A DNA stretch of 64,000 nt from Aphis gossypii. Taxonomy: Eukaryota > Arthropoda > Insecta > Hemiptera > Aphididae. Shown in pieces: positions 37,373 to 48,480 of this stretch (position 1 is the stretch's first letter; each line of letters begins with the position of its first letter). The stretch lies in assembly GCF_020184175.1 (NCBI RefSeq), contig NC_065531.1:63442806-63506805 (forward strand), written 5' to 3'. Under the pieces are notes generated by a model. It was not told the origin of the DNA, did no database searches, and saw nothing but the letters and a program-made list of their open reading frames with translations. The position numbers were made by a program, and so were the translations under genes.

Positions 37373-39255
37373 GGGTAATACTAAAACCCGGGACGGGACG
37401 GGACGGGACGGGACCGATTCCATTCCAAACGGTGATATGGAAAACAGTGTGGCCCGAACGAACAACACTAAAATAATGTTATACGTGTACCCATAACGTA
37501 TTTAATACATTATATTTTAAACACCTATATAATTACATAAAACTACAGAATATAACAACGAATGTTTTTTTATTAAATATATTATAAAATATTTTAACTT
37601 ACATAGAGACTATTCCCCTAATAATGTGTACCGAAATTAAGAAAAAATAAATGGTTTTGTAAACCAATTCATAGTTGCCTTATGGACCATGCATCTGGTG
37701 GAATGGATAAAATTAAAGCAGATAAGCCCCTATTTAAATAAAAATTATAAAACGTATATAAATATTTCAGTTAGATTATACCCTATCTTATACTAAAGAA
37801 ATTAGCATAAAATATACATTATTGCGGAAACAGGACAGCATTCCAACGCCATGGTTGTGAGTATGAAGTTTATAATTTGGACGGGACTGGCTGTAATTAA
37901 GTCCCGAATTAAGTAATACTTATAAAACGTACATCAAAAATTCGAGTATATTACACCCTATATTTTGGTAAAAAAATTAGTGTATAATAATCATTATTGT
38001 AGAAACGGGACAGCATTCCAATGTCATACATAAGAGTATATTATACGTTAATATTTGGACGGGACGGGCTGTAGTTAAGTTACAAATTAAATAAAACTTA
38101 TAATATGTGTATCAAAAGTTTATGTAGATTATACCTTATTTTTATTAATTACATTGGTGTCATACTGTCATTATAATAATTGCAATAGTGATTATATTTT
38201 ATGCTTTTCAGTTTATCATATTTATTTAGTGTAATTACTTTATTCATCAATTAATGTAGAACCCATCTGGTTAATTATTTTAATATGAATGACATTTATT
38301 ATATTTATTGTCCTAATATTTTATAATAATTAGAATAGTGATTGTGTACCTCATTATGCTTTGATTATATTTTATGCTTTTTAGTTTATCATATTTATTT
38401 TGTCTAATAATTTTACTGATCACATTTAGAGTACATCCAGTTTAATCTCCTAATATGAATGACATTTATTTATAAAAGATTGTCAATAAGATTTTTTTAT
38501 AAGAACACATATAATGATCAAACTTGTAAACGGGACGATCTGCGGTTAAGTCCCAAATTAAATAATACTTATAAATCGTATATCAAAAATTCAAGTTAAG
38601 TCCCGAATTAAATACAACTTTTTAAACCTATATCAAAACTTCAAGTAGATTGTACTCTATATTTTAGTAAAAAAATTAGCGTAAAATATTCATTATTAAA
38701 GAAACGGGACGCGATTCCAATTTCACAGGTACTGAGTTGTAGTCCAAATTGTAGACGGGACGGGCTGTAATTAAGTCCCAGCTTAAGCAATACTTATGAA
38801 ACGTACATCAAAATTTCAAGTATATTATACTCTATATTTTAGTAAAAATATTAGCATAAAATATTCATTATTAAAGAAACGGGACGCGATTCCAACGCCA
38901 CAGGTACTTAAATAAATTCCAAATTGTAGACTGTACGATCTGCGGTTAAGTCCCACATTAAATAATACTTATAAATCGTACATAACAATTTTAATTTAAT
39001 TATACACTAGCTTTTGGTTAAGAAATTAGCGTAAAATATTCGTTATTGAAAAAACGGGATGGCATTCCAACGCCACGCTTGTGACTATATAGGTCAATAT
39101 TTGGACGGGAAGAGCTGTAATTAAGTTCCAAAATAAATAAAACTTATATAACGTATATCCAAATATCAATTTATTCATTTCCTATATTTTGGTAAAAAAA
39201 TTTGCTTAAAGTATACAATATTGTTGAGACAGGACACCATTCCAATGTCATAGAT
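37373..39255 (+). repeat. MULE left inverted arm with 175-bp tandem units
   Basis: It starts with a GGGAC pentamer repeated five times, then a unique part, then tandem units. The conserved C of the (A)CGGGAC...ATTCCAA core sits at 37831, 38006, 38705, 38880, 39055 and 39230: the spacing is exactly 175 within each run, and 699 (about four units) across an interruption at about 38130-38480. That interruption holds two copies, 170 bp apart, of another repeat containing TTTATCATATTTATTT and ATATGAATGACATTTAT. A third copy lies at about 39760-39850, beyond an inserted dispersed repeat. Confidence 0.88.
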
Positions 39256-39267
39256 GAAAGATTCTCT

Positions 39268-39762
39268 TAAATAATTCATACTGTAACCAAAAAATCTAAA
39301 AAATATATTTTTGACACATTTATTTTTTTACAGACAATTTAATTTCAAATTCGGACGAAATTACATATTAAAACCAAGAATAACGATTTTAGTTATTTTG
39401 TTGTACTTAAGAAATAATATTTTTTGGTATATGAAACTTTTAGAGTATATTGATATATTTTATACACACGCAATGGCATTTTAAAATTTATTTTTTTTGG
39501 GGAAAAATGAATTTAACCTATTACAGTAAATACTATAATGCCTAATACTTAAAATAAATACTATTTATTCTCAATTATATCATCAAATACATTTAGTAAG
39601 ATATTATAGACTGACTGACCGTCTTCGCTCAGAATCGTTTTTCTTATAGTTTATACAATGATATTATGTCATTGGATTCAAATTTATCACAATCCATTAA
39701 AATGACTCATTTGTAACCTACTGTACAGCAGAGTGACATCCACTTACCCGCCCTTTTGTTAG
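39268..39762 (+). repeat. Dispersed repeat family, 3' half, inserted in MULE left arm
   Basis: Ends in CGTCTTCGCTCAGAATCGTT and the tail CTACTGTACAGCAGAGTGAC followed by ATCCACTTACCCGCC. It separates the last copy of the ATGACATTTAT repeat from the rest of the arm, so it inserted after the arm repeats had formed. Confidence 0.6.
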
Positions 39763-40010
39763 TTTATCATATTTATTTAGTTTAATTATTTTATTGGTAA
39801 ATTAATGTAGAACACATCCGGTTAAATATCTTAATATGAATGACATTTATTTAAATTTATTGTATAAATATCATTATAAAATGTATGATAGTGATTCTAT
39901 AATTTTATCCTTATAATTTTTTAAGTTTTTACTTTTTTGAATGACAACATGTAATTTTAATTTGATATTCAAAAACAGAATATCTTTCTGAGCATTTCGA
40001 TACATAAAAA

Positions 40011-40168
40011 TTGAATTTAGGGCAAGTAGTTTATGAGTTATAAGTATTTCAAAGTTTAGATGAGCGGAGTAGTGGACAAACATTTTGCGGAGTAACCCCG
40101 TAACACTCTTCTCCGCTCATCTAAACTTTGAAATACTTATAACTCATAAACTACTTGCCTAAATTCAA
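40011..40168. repeat. Long hairpin (58-bp near-perfect inverted arms)
   Basis: Arm 40011-40069 (TTGAATTTAG...GAGCGGAG) and arm 40111-40168 (CTCCGCTCATC...CTAAATTCAA) are inverted copies differing by one extra G. The loop is about 41 bases. No ORF and no target duplication was identified. Confidence 0.85.
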
Positions 40169-40837
40169 ATTAACGAGGTTTTAAACAACTTGAAACTACA
40201 TAAAAAAATATTTTCTTAAGCGTTCATAGTTTTTGAAATAATGAGTGTTCAATGATAATTATATAAAATGTATTTTTATTTTAAAAGAAAATAGTGTATA
40301 ATATTATTGTAATTTTTCATTTTTTTTTTTTATTATTATTGTAAATTGTATAAGTAATTATAGTTTATTTATAAAATCGTGAATTTAGCATAATCAGTAG
40401 CTGTTCTATATTGAATAATTTTATGATATGATGTTTTTTTTTTTTTTTTTTTTAAAGGAATCTACAATCTGTACCAGTTGGCACAATAAGCAAATGTGAA
40501 ATACAGATTTTTATATATAAATTATTAAAAAAAAAAGAAAACAAAAAAAACAATTTATATATATGAGACAGTTTTGAGGAAAGCAGCCACCCATTAGTAA
40601 CACTTTCATAATTGTTTAAGTTAAAAAGTTAATTAATACCACATATCTATATTGTATAATTGAATAATTATATTTTTTGTTATTTTAAAACATATGATAT
40701 CGTATAATATGTATAATAATATCAATTTTACTTACAATTTGAACTTAAGACATTTAAAATTGTTGATTATGTATAAATGTCAATTAAATGAAATACAAAA
40801 TATTTTAGTCGGTCTTTTTATTTAAAAATAATGAATA

Positions 40838-40975
40838 GTCCAGTCTTTTTTGGTCTGTTTATTTAAAAGAATACATGGTCCAGTCTTTTCCAGTCTTTTT
40901 ATTTTAAAAGAACACACGGTCCAGTCTTCGTCGGTCCTTTAGTTTTGAAAACTACACCAGTTCAGTTATGGTCCT
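40838..40975. repeat. ~40-bp minisatellite
   Basis: GTCCAGTCTT starts at 40838, 40878 and 40919, each followed by a CGGTCTTTTTATTTAAAA-like block, with a degenerate further unit on each side. Confidence 0.6.
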
Positions 40976-41896
40976 ATAGTCTATACTCGTATCTAAAATT
41001 AAACGTCGGAAGTACTAGGAAATAGAAATACTATGATTTGTTATTATTATTGTTATTTTCATTTTTCTCGGAATTACGGACCCTATGTTATTAATTATCA
41101 TTGTTAATAGGTACTGTGTGTATATTGCATACTGTATACTGTGTAGCAATTAGCAATATTTGTATTTTACTATTATTATTATTATTTTAATTATACTACT
41201 GACTAGTGAGTAGTGCTACCTATTACCTAATGGCTAATACAGTAATACCTATATGCAATATCTATTAGCTAGGTAATTGATTATAAATTCTATAGTAATA
41301 AATAGTAATAAACCGAAAGTCGCACGATGACTGTTGATATTAATTAATTTTGGGTTTACTGTCATTATACGTAAATCGTAATAACATATTTTATTATAAA
41401 TTTAATATGGGCGATAGTCATAAATTATAATATAATAAAATCACCTAGTCGTCTAGTCTACTCCATAGTCCCTACTTAAAATATTTAATTTTGAATTGGA
41501 ATAGTAGTAAACAAAATAATAAGCAATTGTTAATAGAAGAATTATTTTAAATTATTGTTTCTATTTTTCAATCATTTCTACATTGACTGTGTGAAGGTGA
41601 ACTGTGAAGTGACACAAGTCTGTAGTCTGTAACTCTGTACGTCTGTAGTCTGTAGTCTGTACCAAGTTTAAGTACCTACTAAGTAGTAAGTACTCACTAC
41701 CTAGTACCTACCAGCAGATTTTAATAGAACCTATTGTTGTCTCCAATATTTGGTAAGTTGTATTAAATAAAATAGTATCTATTGCGTTGTTTATATTATA
41801 TACATTATACTATATACATAATATAAGATTACAATTCTTTATTCTTTACAATGTTCATGACATTCATGTTATTCATATTACATAGTACATAGTAAA
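40976..41896. other. MULE interior, non-coding with simple repeats
   Basis: No gene was seen. At 41620-41665 GTCTGTA is repeated with small variations, followed by AGTACCTACTAAGTAG-type words. A TTTG|GTAAGTTG at about 41752 could be a splice donor of an untranslated transposon exon, but nothing confirms it. Confidence 0.35.
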
Positions 41897-42010
41897 TTTG
41901 AAAAAGAATTGGAAGCTTATAAAAAGGAAAAGTTTGATGTTATCGACGACAATTTGTTAGATTTTTGGAAGCGTCAAATTCATATTTTTCCACATTTAAG
42001 TGTATTATAG
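41897..42010 (+). pseudogene. hAT C-terminal dimerisation domain fragment
   Basis: An open stretch of 37 codons reads FEKELEAYKKEKFDVIDDNL, then LDFWKRQIHIFPHLSVL to a TAG. The pattern E(L)xxY...D/LxFWK...FPxLSxLA is the start of the hAT C-terminal dimerisation region. Nothing else of a hAT transposase is near, so this is a scrap of an insertion inside the MULE. Confidence 0.55.
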
Positions 42011-42059
42011 AATTATAGTTAAATTTATTCGTTCTTCAATCAATATAATTAAATAAAAA

Positions 42060-42160
42060 ATAATGAATGTATTACATTTGAATTCGGGGATATAAAATCA
42101 TTGTAGGTGTACGAAAAAAAATTCTGAGAGAAGATGGTCTCTCAGCCTATATAATATTAA
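42060..42160 (-). repeat. Dispersed repeat family, reversed 3' end fragment
   Basis: Reads TTTGAATTC...AAATCATTGTA...AAAATTCTGAGAGAAGATGG, the reverse of the family's 3' signature. It is truncated at both ends. Confidence 0.45.
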
Positions 42161-42519
42161 GAAGTATATTGTATTATTATATAAATTTTGATTTAACCAA
42201 TTTATATTACCTATTAGTAATATATAGCGTAGATTAAATTATGTAATACTTGAACTTCAAACGTTTATACAAATTTAATTTGTCTTTTAGGTTTACGTTC
42301 TTTTAAATAATGGTAGACAAGCTTATAAGGAGGAATCGTGTATTAAATTATCAATTCTTAAAACTAAAAATAAAACATTTAATAATTTCTAACTCAAAAT
42401 TATTAGCACTAATTGTGAATATGAAATTAATAATTATAATATATGTTTTAACCGTAAAAAGTTTTCTACTTTTATCAATAATAAAATATCTAACAGAAAG
42501 TCAAAATACATTTTTATGA

Positions 42520-44270
42520 GCGTTTGAAGTTCATAATTTTACAACATATGATTTCTCATATAACGACTTTCTTATTTGGTTGTAATTCAAAAACGAATAA
42601 TTTGAGGTGCATGAATACTTCACTGAATGTTCTCATTTTCTATACACCATCAAATTTTGAAAATACTTTGACTCATTTTTACCTGTTTACAGACAATTTC
42701 AAATGTCATTTTTTTTTTTTTTTTATGACAATAAACTTTTAGTTGGTGGGTCAAAATGTGCGAAAATCTAATACAAGGCTCCTGATTTATTGTTACAAAA
42801 GCAGTAAAAATATTAAAAATACTTACGCACAATTTTTTTTTATAAACATTTAAAGTTCAAATTTTGATAAAATTTATCAAAATCTTGAAAATGATTGCAA
42901 TTAAAAAATGACAAAATATTCAGTTTTTATAACTAAGGAATGAAAATTTAAAACAAAGATTCTCATAAATAGTTCATACTGTAACCAAAAAATCTAAAAA
43001 ATATGTAGGTAATCACAATAATTTTTTACAGACATTCAGGCACGGCGCCAAGGGGGGGCAAGGTGGGGCTCTAGCCCCCCCAGAAAACAGATCAGCCCCT
43101 TCGCCAGCCCCCCCACTAAATAATATGTACGATAGATATTGTGTAAAATATCAATATTTAGCTTATATAATATATTTGTCACAACTAAACAAATTGAGGA
43201 ATAAATTAAATTTATTATTTGCCTAATAAGGAAAAAATTTACTACAATTTCAATAAAATGTGTTTTGAAATTTGTAAAATAAGAAAAAATCTTTTATTTA
43301 TTTTTTATTACCTTTATTGAGTACTAATTACTAGATGAAAATGAACAAATAAACGTATCCCAAATCATTGCATTAAAGATGATTGAAACAAATTGTTCAT
43401 TACTAAACACAATTACTTTAATTTATATTTATGAAATGTAGGTAAGTAAAAGAAACATAATTATTCATTCACAAAGGTATGTAATATTAAAGTCATAAAG
43501 AACTTATCATTTTTGTGTATCATGTCATCATTATGAATATAGTTGTTGAAGGTCTGTGATTAGACATTTTATTACATAAGGTACAAAAAAAAATATTTGA
43601 CATTATTCTTAAAACATTTTTAACTATTCAAAAGTTTGTATATATTATCTGTTTAGACTCTTAGAGCATACAATATAAAACGTATGTACTATATAGATAA
43701 TAGCTATATTATGTTATATGATACGAAAATAGTTATATTTCATTAAAATAACCTCAGTATTTGTTGAAAAATTTTAGCCCACGTAAAAAAAATATTTGCC
43801 CCACTCTGCCTCCCCTGGAAAAAAATTCTAGTGCCGTGCCTGCAGACATTTTAAGTTCAAATTTGGACAAAATTACATATTTACACCAAGAATAACGATT
43901 TTAGTTTTTTCAGTTACAATTAAAAAAAAATATTATTTGTTGGTCACTTGTAGGCTATGTTGTTATATTTTATACACACGCATTGGCATTGTAAAATTTA
44001 ATTTTTTTGGTAAAAATGAATTTAACCAATTACAGTAAATACTAATGCCTAATACCAAAACTAATTATACTTCATTCACAATAATATTATATAATATCAC
44101 CAAACATACACTTAGTAAAGTATTATGGACTAACTGACCGTCTTAGCTCAGAATCGTTTCTCTCATACAATGATATTTTATCATTGGATTCAAATTTAAC
44201 ACCATCTGGTACAGTGACTCACTTGTAACCTACTGTACTGCAGAGCGACACCCACTTGACCGTCTTTATT
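42520..44270 (+). repeat. Dispersed repeat copy interrupted by a hAT MITE
   Basis: The copy runs from about 42520 to the tail CTACTGTACTGCAGAGCGAC (44230) followed by ACCCACTTGACCGTC. The MITE at 43037-43842 splits it; removing the MITE restores TTTTTTACAGACATT running into TTAAGTTC, as in the sibling copy at 39300-39345. Confidence 0.6.
43037..43842. mobile_element. 806-bp hAT-type MITE
   Basis: The ends are CAGGCACGGC and GCCGTGCCTG, with a perfect 8-bp duplication CAGACATT (43029-43036 and 43843-43850). The subterminal parts are C- and G-rich (GGGGGGGCAAGGTGGGGC; CCCCACTCTGCCTCCCC). There is no ORF. It is among the youngest layers of the nest because it lies within a repeat that is itself within the MULE. 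Confidence 0.9.
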
Positions 44271-44611
44271 TTTATTGACATTCATAACAAATAATTATAA
44301 AATAATCTGGAACCGAAAATGTCCGTAAACAGCTCAAAACAAGTCAAACAATTCAAAATATTTTTGGTTATATAAACATTCATTAAATGTCATGGTCGTT
44401 TGTTTTTAAGTTACATCAAGAACCAAAATCGATTTTGTCGAAAACCGATTTTGCATAAAAATTCAAGTTTTTCTTCAATTTTTTTTCTCGTTTATCAAGC
44501 AAATTTTGCTTTTGCAAATTACTGGAAATTTTAAATGTATTATCCTGCCAATGCTTGGCTTAAAATCTAAAAAAAAAAATTGTAATATCATTACTTTGTG
44601 TTTTGGGATTC

Positions 44612-45545
44612 TGAGTGAAGAGATGAATGCATTGATTTTACAATGATGTGTGTTTTTTATTTTTCATTTTTTATTTTTGTGTTTGTCATCACGTTTTAGG
44701 ACAGTAAAAGTGCTTAGATTTTCTTCAATAGTACCTTTTCTGATAGGAAAGTGAATCTAGTTGATACTTTGGGGGGTCAAAAGTAAACATTTTCCAGTAG
44801 TTTTCAAAAATACCGTGAAAAACAAATGGAAAATTAAGGAAAAAACGGGAATTTTTACGCAACATATAGATTTTCGACAAAATCGATTTTGGTTTTTGGT
44901 GTAACTCAAAAAAAAAATGACGGTAAATACATGAAAATTTTAATGAATGTTTATATAAGCAGTTTCTATACACCATACCGTTTTCAAAATATTTTGATTT
45001 ATTTTTAGTTGTTTACAGACATTTTCAATTTCCAATCTTTTGAGTTTTTTTTTATAATTGTCAATCATGCTTTACATCACATTATAATTTATAGTATATA
45101 ATATATTTACTTCTGGTTCACAATCTATTCAATTGTACTTGAGTCAATAACTTTTATTGTGAAGTTTTTTTTTACACATTTATTTAAGTTATTATATCAT
45201 AAATTATAGTAACATAATTATTGTATAATATTGTATTAATGTATAATATAATATTTTGTTTGCTATTCTATAGACTGAAAATCTTAAAAATGTTGGTACA
45301 GTTTTTTTTTATATTTATTTTAAGTTCAAATTTTGACTAGATTACCAATTGCATAACAAAGAATAACGATTTCAGTTATTTTTACTTGTGTTGTAAAAAT
45401 ATTGTTTGTGGGTATTTGAAACTGTTGGTGTAGTCATATTATTATAACGTCATATACACGCACTTAAAAACTTTCAACAAAAATTGATTTAACCTACTAT
45501 AGTATTAATGCCTATAACAGTAAAATATATTAATTTGATACAATA
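44612..45545 (+). repeat. Dispersed repeat family, 5' part
   Basis: Starts GATTCTGAGTGAAGAGATGA followed by ATGCATTGATTTTACAATG and continues with the family body, but lacks the 3' signature. It lies directly upstream of the MULE transposase gene, so it may have displaced or replaced the element's promoter. Confidence 0.55.
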
Positions 45546-45695
45546 TAATATCATAAATTTTTTATCAAAAAACGGATCAAAATGTCTCCAAAAGGATGTA
45601 TAATTACCCACAGTGAATCAAAATATTTTTTATGGTTATACTTTTAAACTATTTAATATTTTTTTTTTTTTTAGTTTGGTTAAAAGAAATTATAA

Positions 45696-48377
45696 ATGGA
45701 AGAACCTCAGAGTTCAACAAAAACTAAAATTTCACTGCCAGTTAATATTTACCGTTTGAATGATTTTGTAAGCATGTCTTGCCAGGATGCATTGAATATA
45801 CTTAAACATCCGGTCGTGGATGATAGTATGAAACGAGATCGACTTGAACCTTTACCAAACAGTACTTATATTTGTTTGTTGGGTGCGGGAACGAGACTAT
45901 CAATTGTAGATGGACTACATTGGAGTAGTAATGGAAAGAAAATGCTACCAAATGACCGTAATATTCCTCCTCTAATTGTGTGTAGATATTTCTCTACTGA
46001 GTCATTATGTAAAAGACTTATTACTCTTTTACCCGAGAAGAAGGATTCAAATAATATATTAGTGTACTATTCGTTAAAACCTGAAAATAAAACACGTGTT
46101 TTAAACTTGAATGAGAGTAAAATAGACAATTGTATTACTGAAGCTTCAATCGTACCAAATTCGGAATTAAACATTGTCGACTTAAATAGCTTTAATGAGG
46201 ATTCGGAAATGTTTATTGAAAATACTAAAGCGGAATCGGAAAAATCTTTTCTTCATTACGACAATGATAGAGTAGAACCTGCAATCGTTCATTCACGTTC
46301 ACCAACTTATCACCATTGGAATGTTTATTACAATATTATGATTAATAATTCTAAAAATGAACCATTTTCTTCGGGGCCACCTGTTAATCCAAAACCTGGT
46401 GATATCTACTTTTATAAAAATTAAAAAAACCCCGATGACTGGAAGGCCGATCAATACGCTTGGGAATGGATTTCGGGCGATTATTTACCGAAAAAAAATC
46501 CAGTTGTATACACTATTTCGAGTAAGTGTTTACATGGGCCAGAATTTAAAAGACGAGCGTGGTTTTTATTGGGCGAAAACCGAACGAAAATTAACGGTAC
46601 GGTCATCATACATTACATTGGTTCTTTAGAGAATGTTAGGCCATTACCACACGGAAATCGAACATCTCATTTACATATTACCCATGTTCCAACGGCCAAG
46701 TCTCAATTAAAAGCACAGCGTGAAATGATATCGTATCCGTCCAACGATTCATACAAAAAACTTGTTTGTACTGACGTTAATCCTTGTCTTGAAAAAGTAT
46801 TACACCCTAGGGACCAAAAACAAGTGCAGAATACAAAACGTAACGAACTGCAAAAACGGTTGTTGTCCAAAGATGATATAATTGGGGTGTGCACGTTAGC
46901 ATCTGAAGTAGATGGGTTCATCGATGACATAAAGCTTTTTCCAGATTTTCATGTAATTATGTCTTCAAATAGGTGCATTGCACAATTCAAAGATGCAATT
47001 GGTTATCACGGGTGTTATTTAACGTATGATACTACTTTTAGCCGAGGTGATTTTTATTTATCTGTCTTATCTTTCGTTGACCCAATTTTTGAAAATGTGT
47101 GTGGTGGAAATCCAGTGTTACCTGTTATGTACATGATTCACCATGAAAAAAAAAAGGAAGTACATTCTTCATTTTTTAATGTCGCCAAAAAAATATGTCC
47201 GGAAATTCAAAGAGTGCCTATTGTTACCGATAGAGAGAAGGCCATAATTTATGCCATTAAAACTGAACTGCCGTCAAACAAATATTTCTTTTGTTGGAAC
47301 CACATTTTGCGAGACGTTGAGTTTTGGTTAAAAAAATATCATGTTAAAAAGGGTAATATCGAGGTTTATAAGAGTCACGTTAAAGAATTGCTGGACGCCA
47401 GTAGTCAGGAGGATTTCATTGGTATCAAAAATCAAATGACACAGCATTGGAGCGCTGAATTTTTGTCTTATTTCAATAAGGATTTAAATGAATCGATCGA
47501 ATCTACGGTAAAATGGAAGTTACGAGAATCTGGACTGTACAATGAAGGAAGTGGAATCACAATTAATGCCGCTGAAAGCTTAAATGCGGTATTGGGGCGA
47601 ATCACACACAATACAGAAATGCCAACTCAGACATTTATTATGTGCTTATATCATTTGGATATATTTTTCTCGACGGAATTATTAAGAGGATATTGTGGAC
47701 TTGGAAATTATAAGCTGAAGTATTTGAATTTAAAACGAGATCCGTGTAATGTTGATTTTTCAAGAGTACATTTCACCCCGGATCACTTACCATTCGCATT
47801 ACAAAACGCAGGATACCTATCAAAAATGTCAGAAATAAAACCAGACGAAAACACTGAATTCACACATTTAGCTGTAGCGAAAACTCTAATTACTCAAAAC
47901 AAAATTCAATTCGTTCCACAGTTTGGAAATTTTGTGGTGGGGGGCATAGGTGACGATAACAACAACCATTTGGTAACAATGTATCCTAAAGAAACGTGCA
48001 CATGCAAACTACAAATAAACTGTCATCATATAACTGCGGTTCGTGTGTCGTTGAGGAAAGAAGAAAGAAAATCAAATGTCACAAAACTGGTTAAAATTTT
48101 GAAGCGAAAAAAAGGACGTTCGGGCCGTAAAAATCCTACTCACGTTACAAAAGTCCTTTCGGCAGAAGATTCGTTGGCGTACCATAAAAACGAAGAATCT
48201 GAGTCTTACATAGTGCCGATGAAAAATCACGAGGGTGAAATTAAAAATATTTTCCACAGTGTTACATCTTACCAACAAAATAATAGTCGCATAATCAAAA
48301 ATAACGAAAGCTTAATATTATTTGAAAACGAATCGTGTTATACGTCAACGCCCGTAAAAATAAAAAAAAACCGATGA
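45696..48377 (+). CDS. MULE transposase with SWIM finger, one in-frame stop
   Basis: ATG at 45696 opens 242 codons to TAA at 46422-46424; the same frame then continues uninterrupted to TGA at 48375, so a single nonsense change splits an 893-codon gene. The second part holds the RNase H-like DDE core. Counting from the TTG at 46569: D154 in TYDTTFSRG, D221 in VTDREKAI, C242/H245 in CWNH, and E336 in INAAESLN. A SWIM zinc finger follows (C477, C479, C485, H487 in CTCKLQINCHH), the usual DNA-binding tail of MULE transposases. Upstream of the core is a W-rich block (WKADQYAWEWISGDYLP, KRRAWFLL, VIIHYIG) with a faint CG-1-like look. A T12 tract ending TTAG just before the ATG (about 45661-45673) could be a splice acceptor from a non-coding exon. 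The frame ends after A9 at 48362-48370; the next ORF is open from that point in the +1 frame. Confidence 0.9.
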
Positions 48378-48480
48378 TAAACTTGAAATACACGATGATA
48401 TTGATATTTCTGACAATTTTTCGCGAGAATATAAAATTTTTGGTATACTCGTCGATAGGACATCGCTTAGCTGTTTAGAC

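Noticed and set aside
37389..37415. GGGAC pentamer array as a separate microsatellite
   Set aside because: It is part of the MULE terminus; the right end has the same motif with fewer units.
48365..48371. A AAA AAC as a programmed -1 frameshift site joining the transposase to Ulp1
   Set aside because: A -1 shift enters a frame that stops at about 48476, before the Ulp1 start; the Ulp1 frame is +1.
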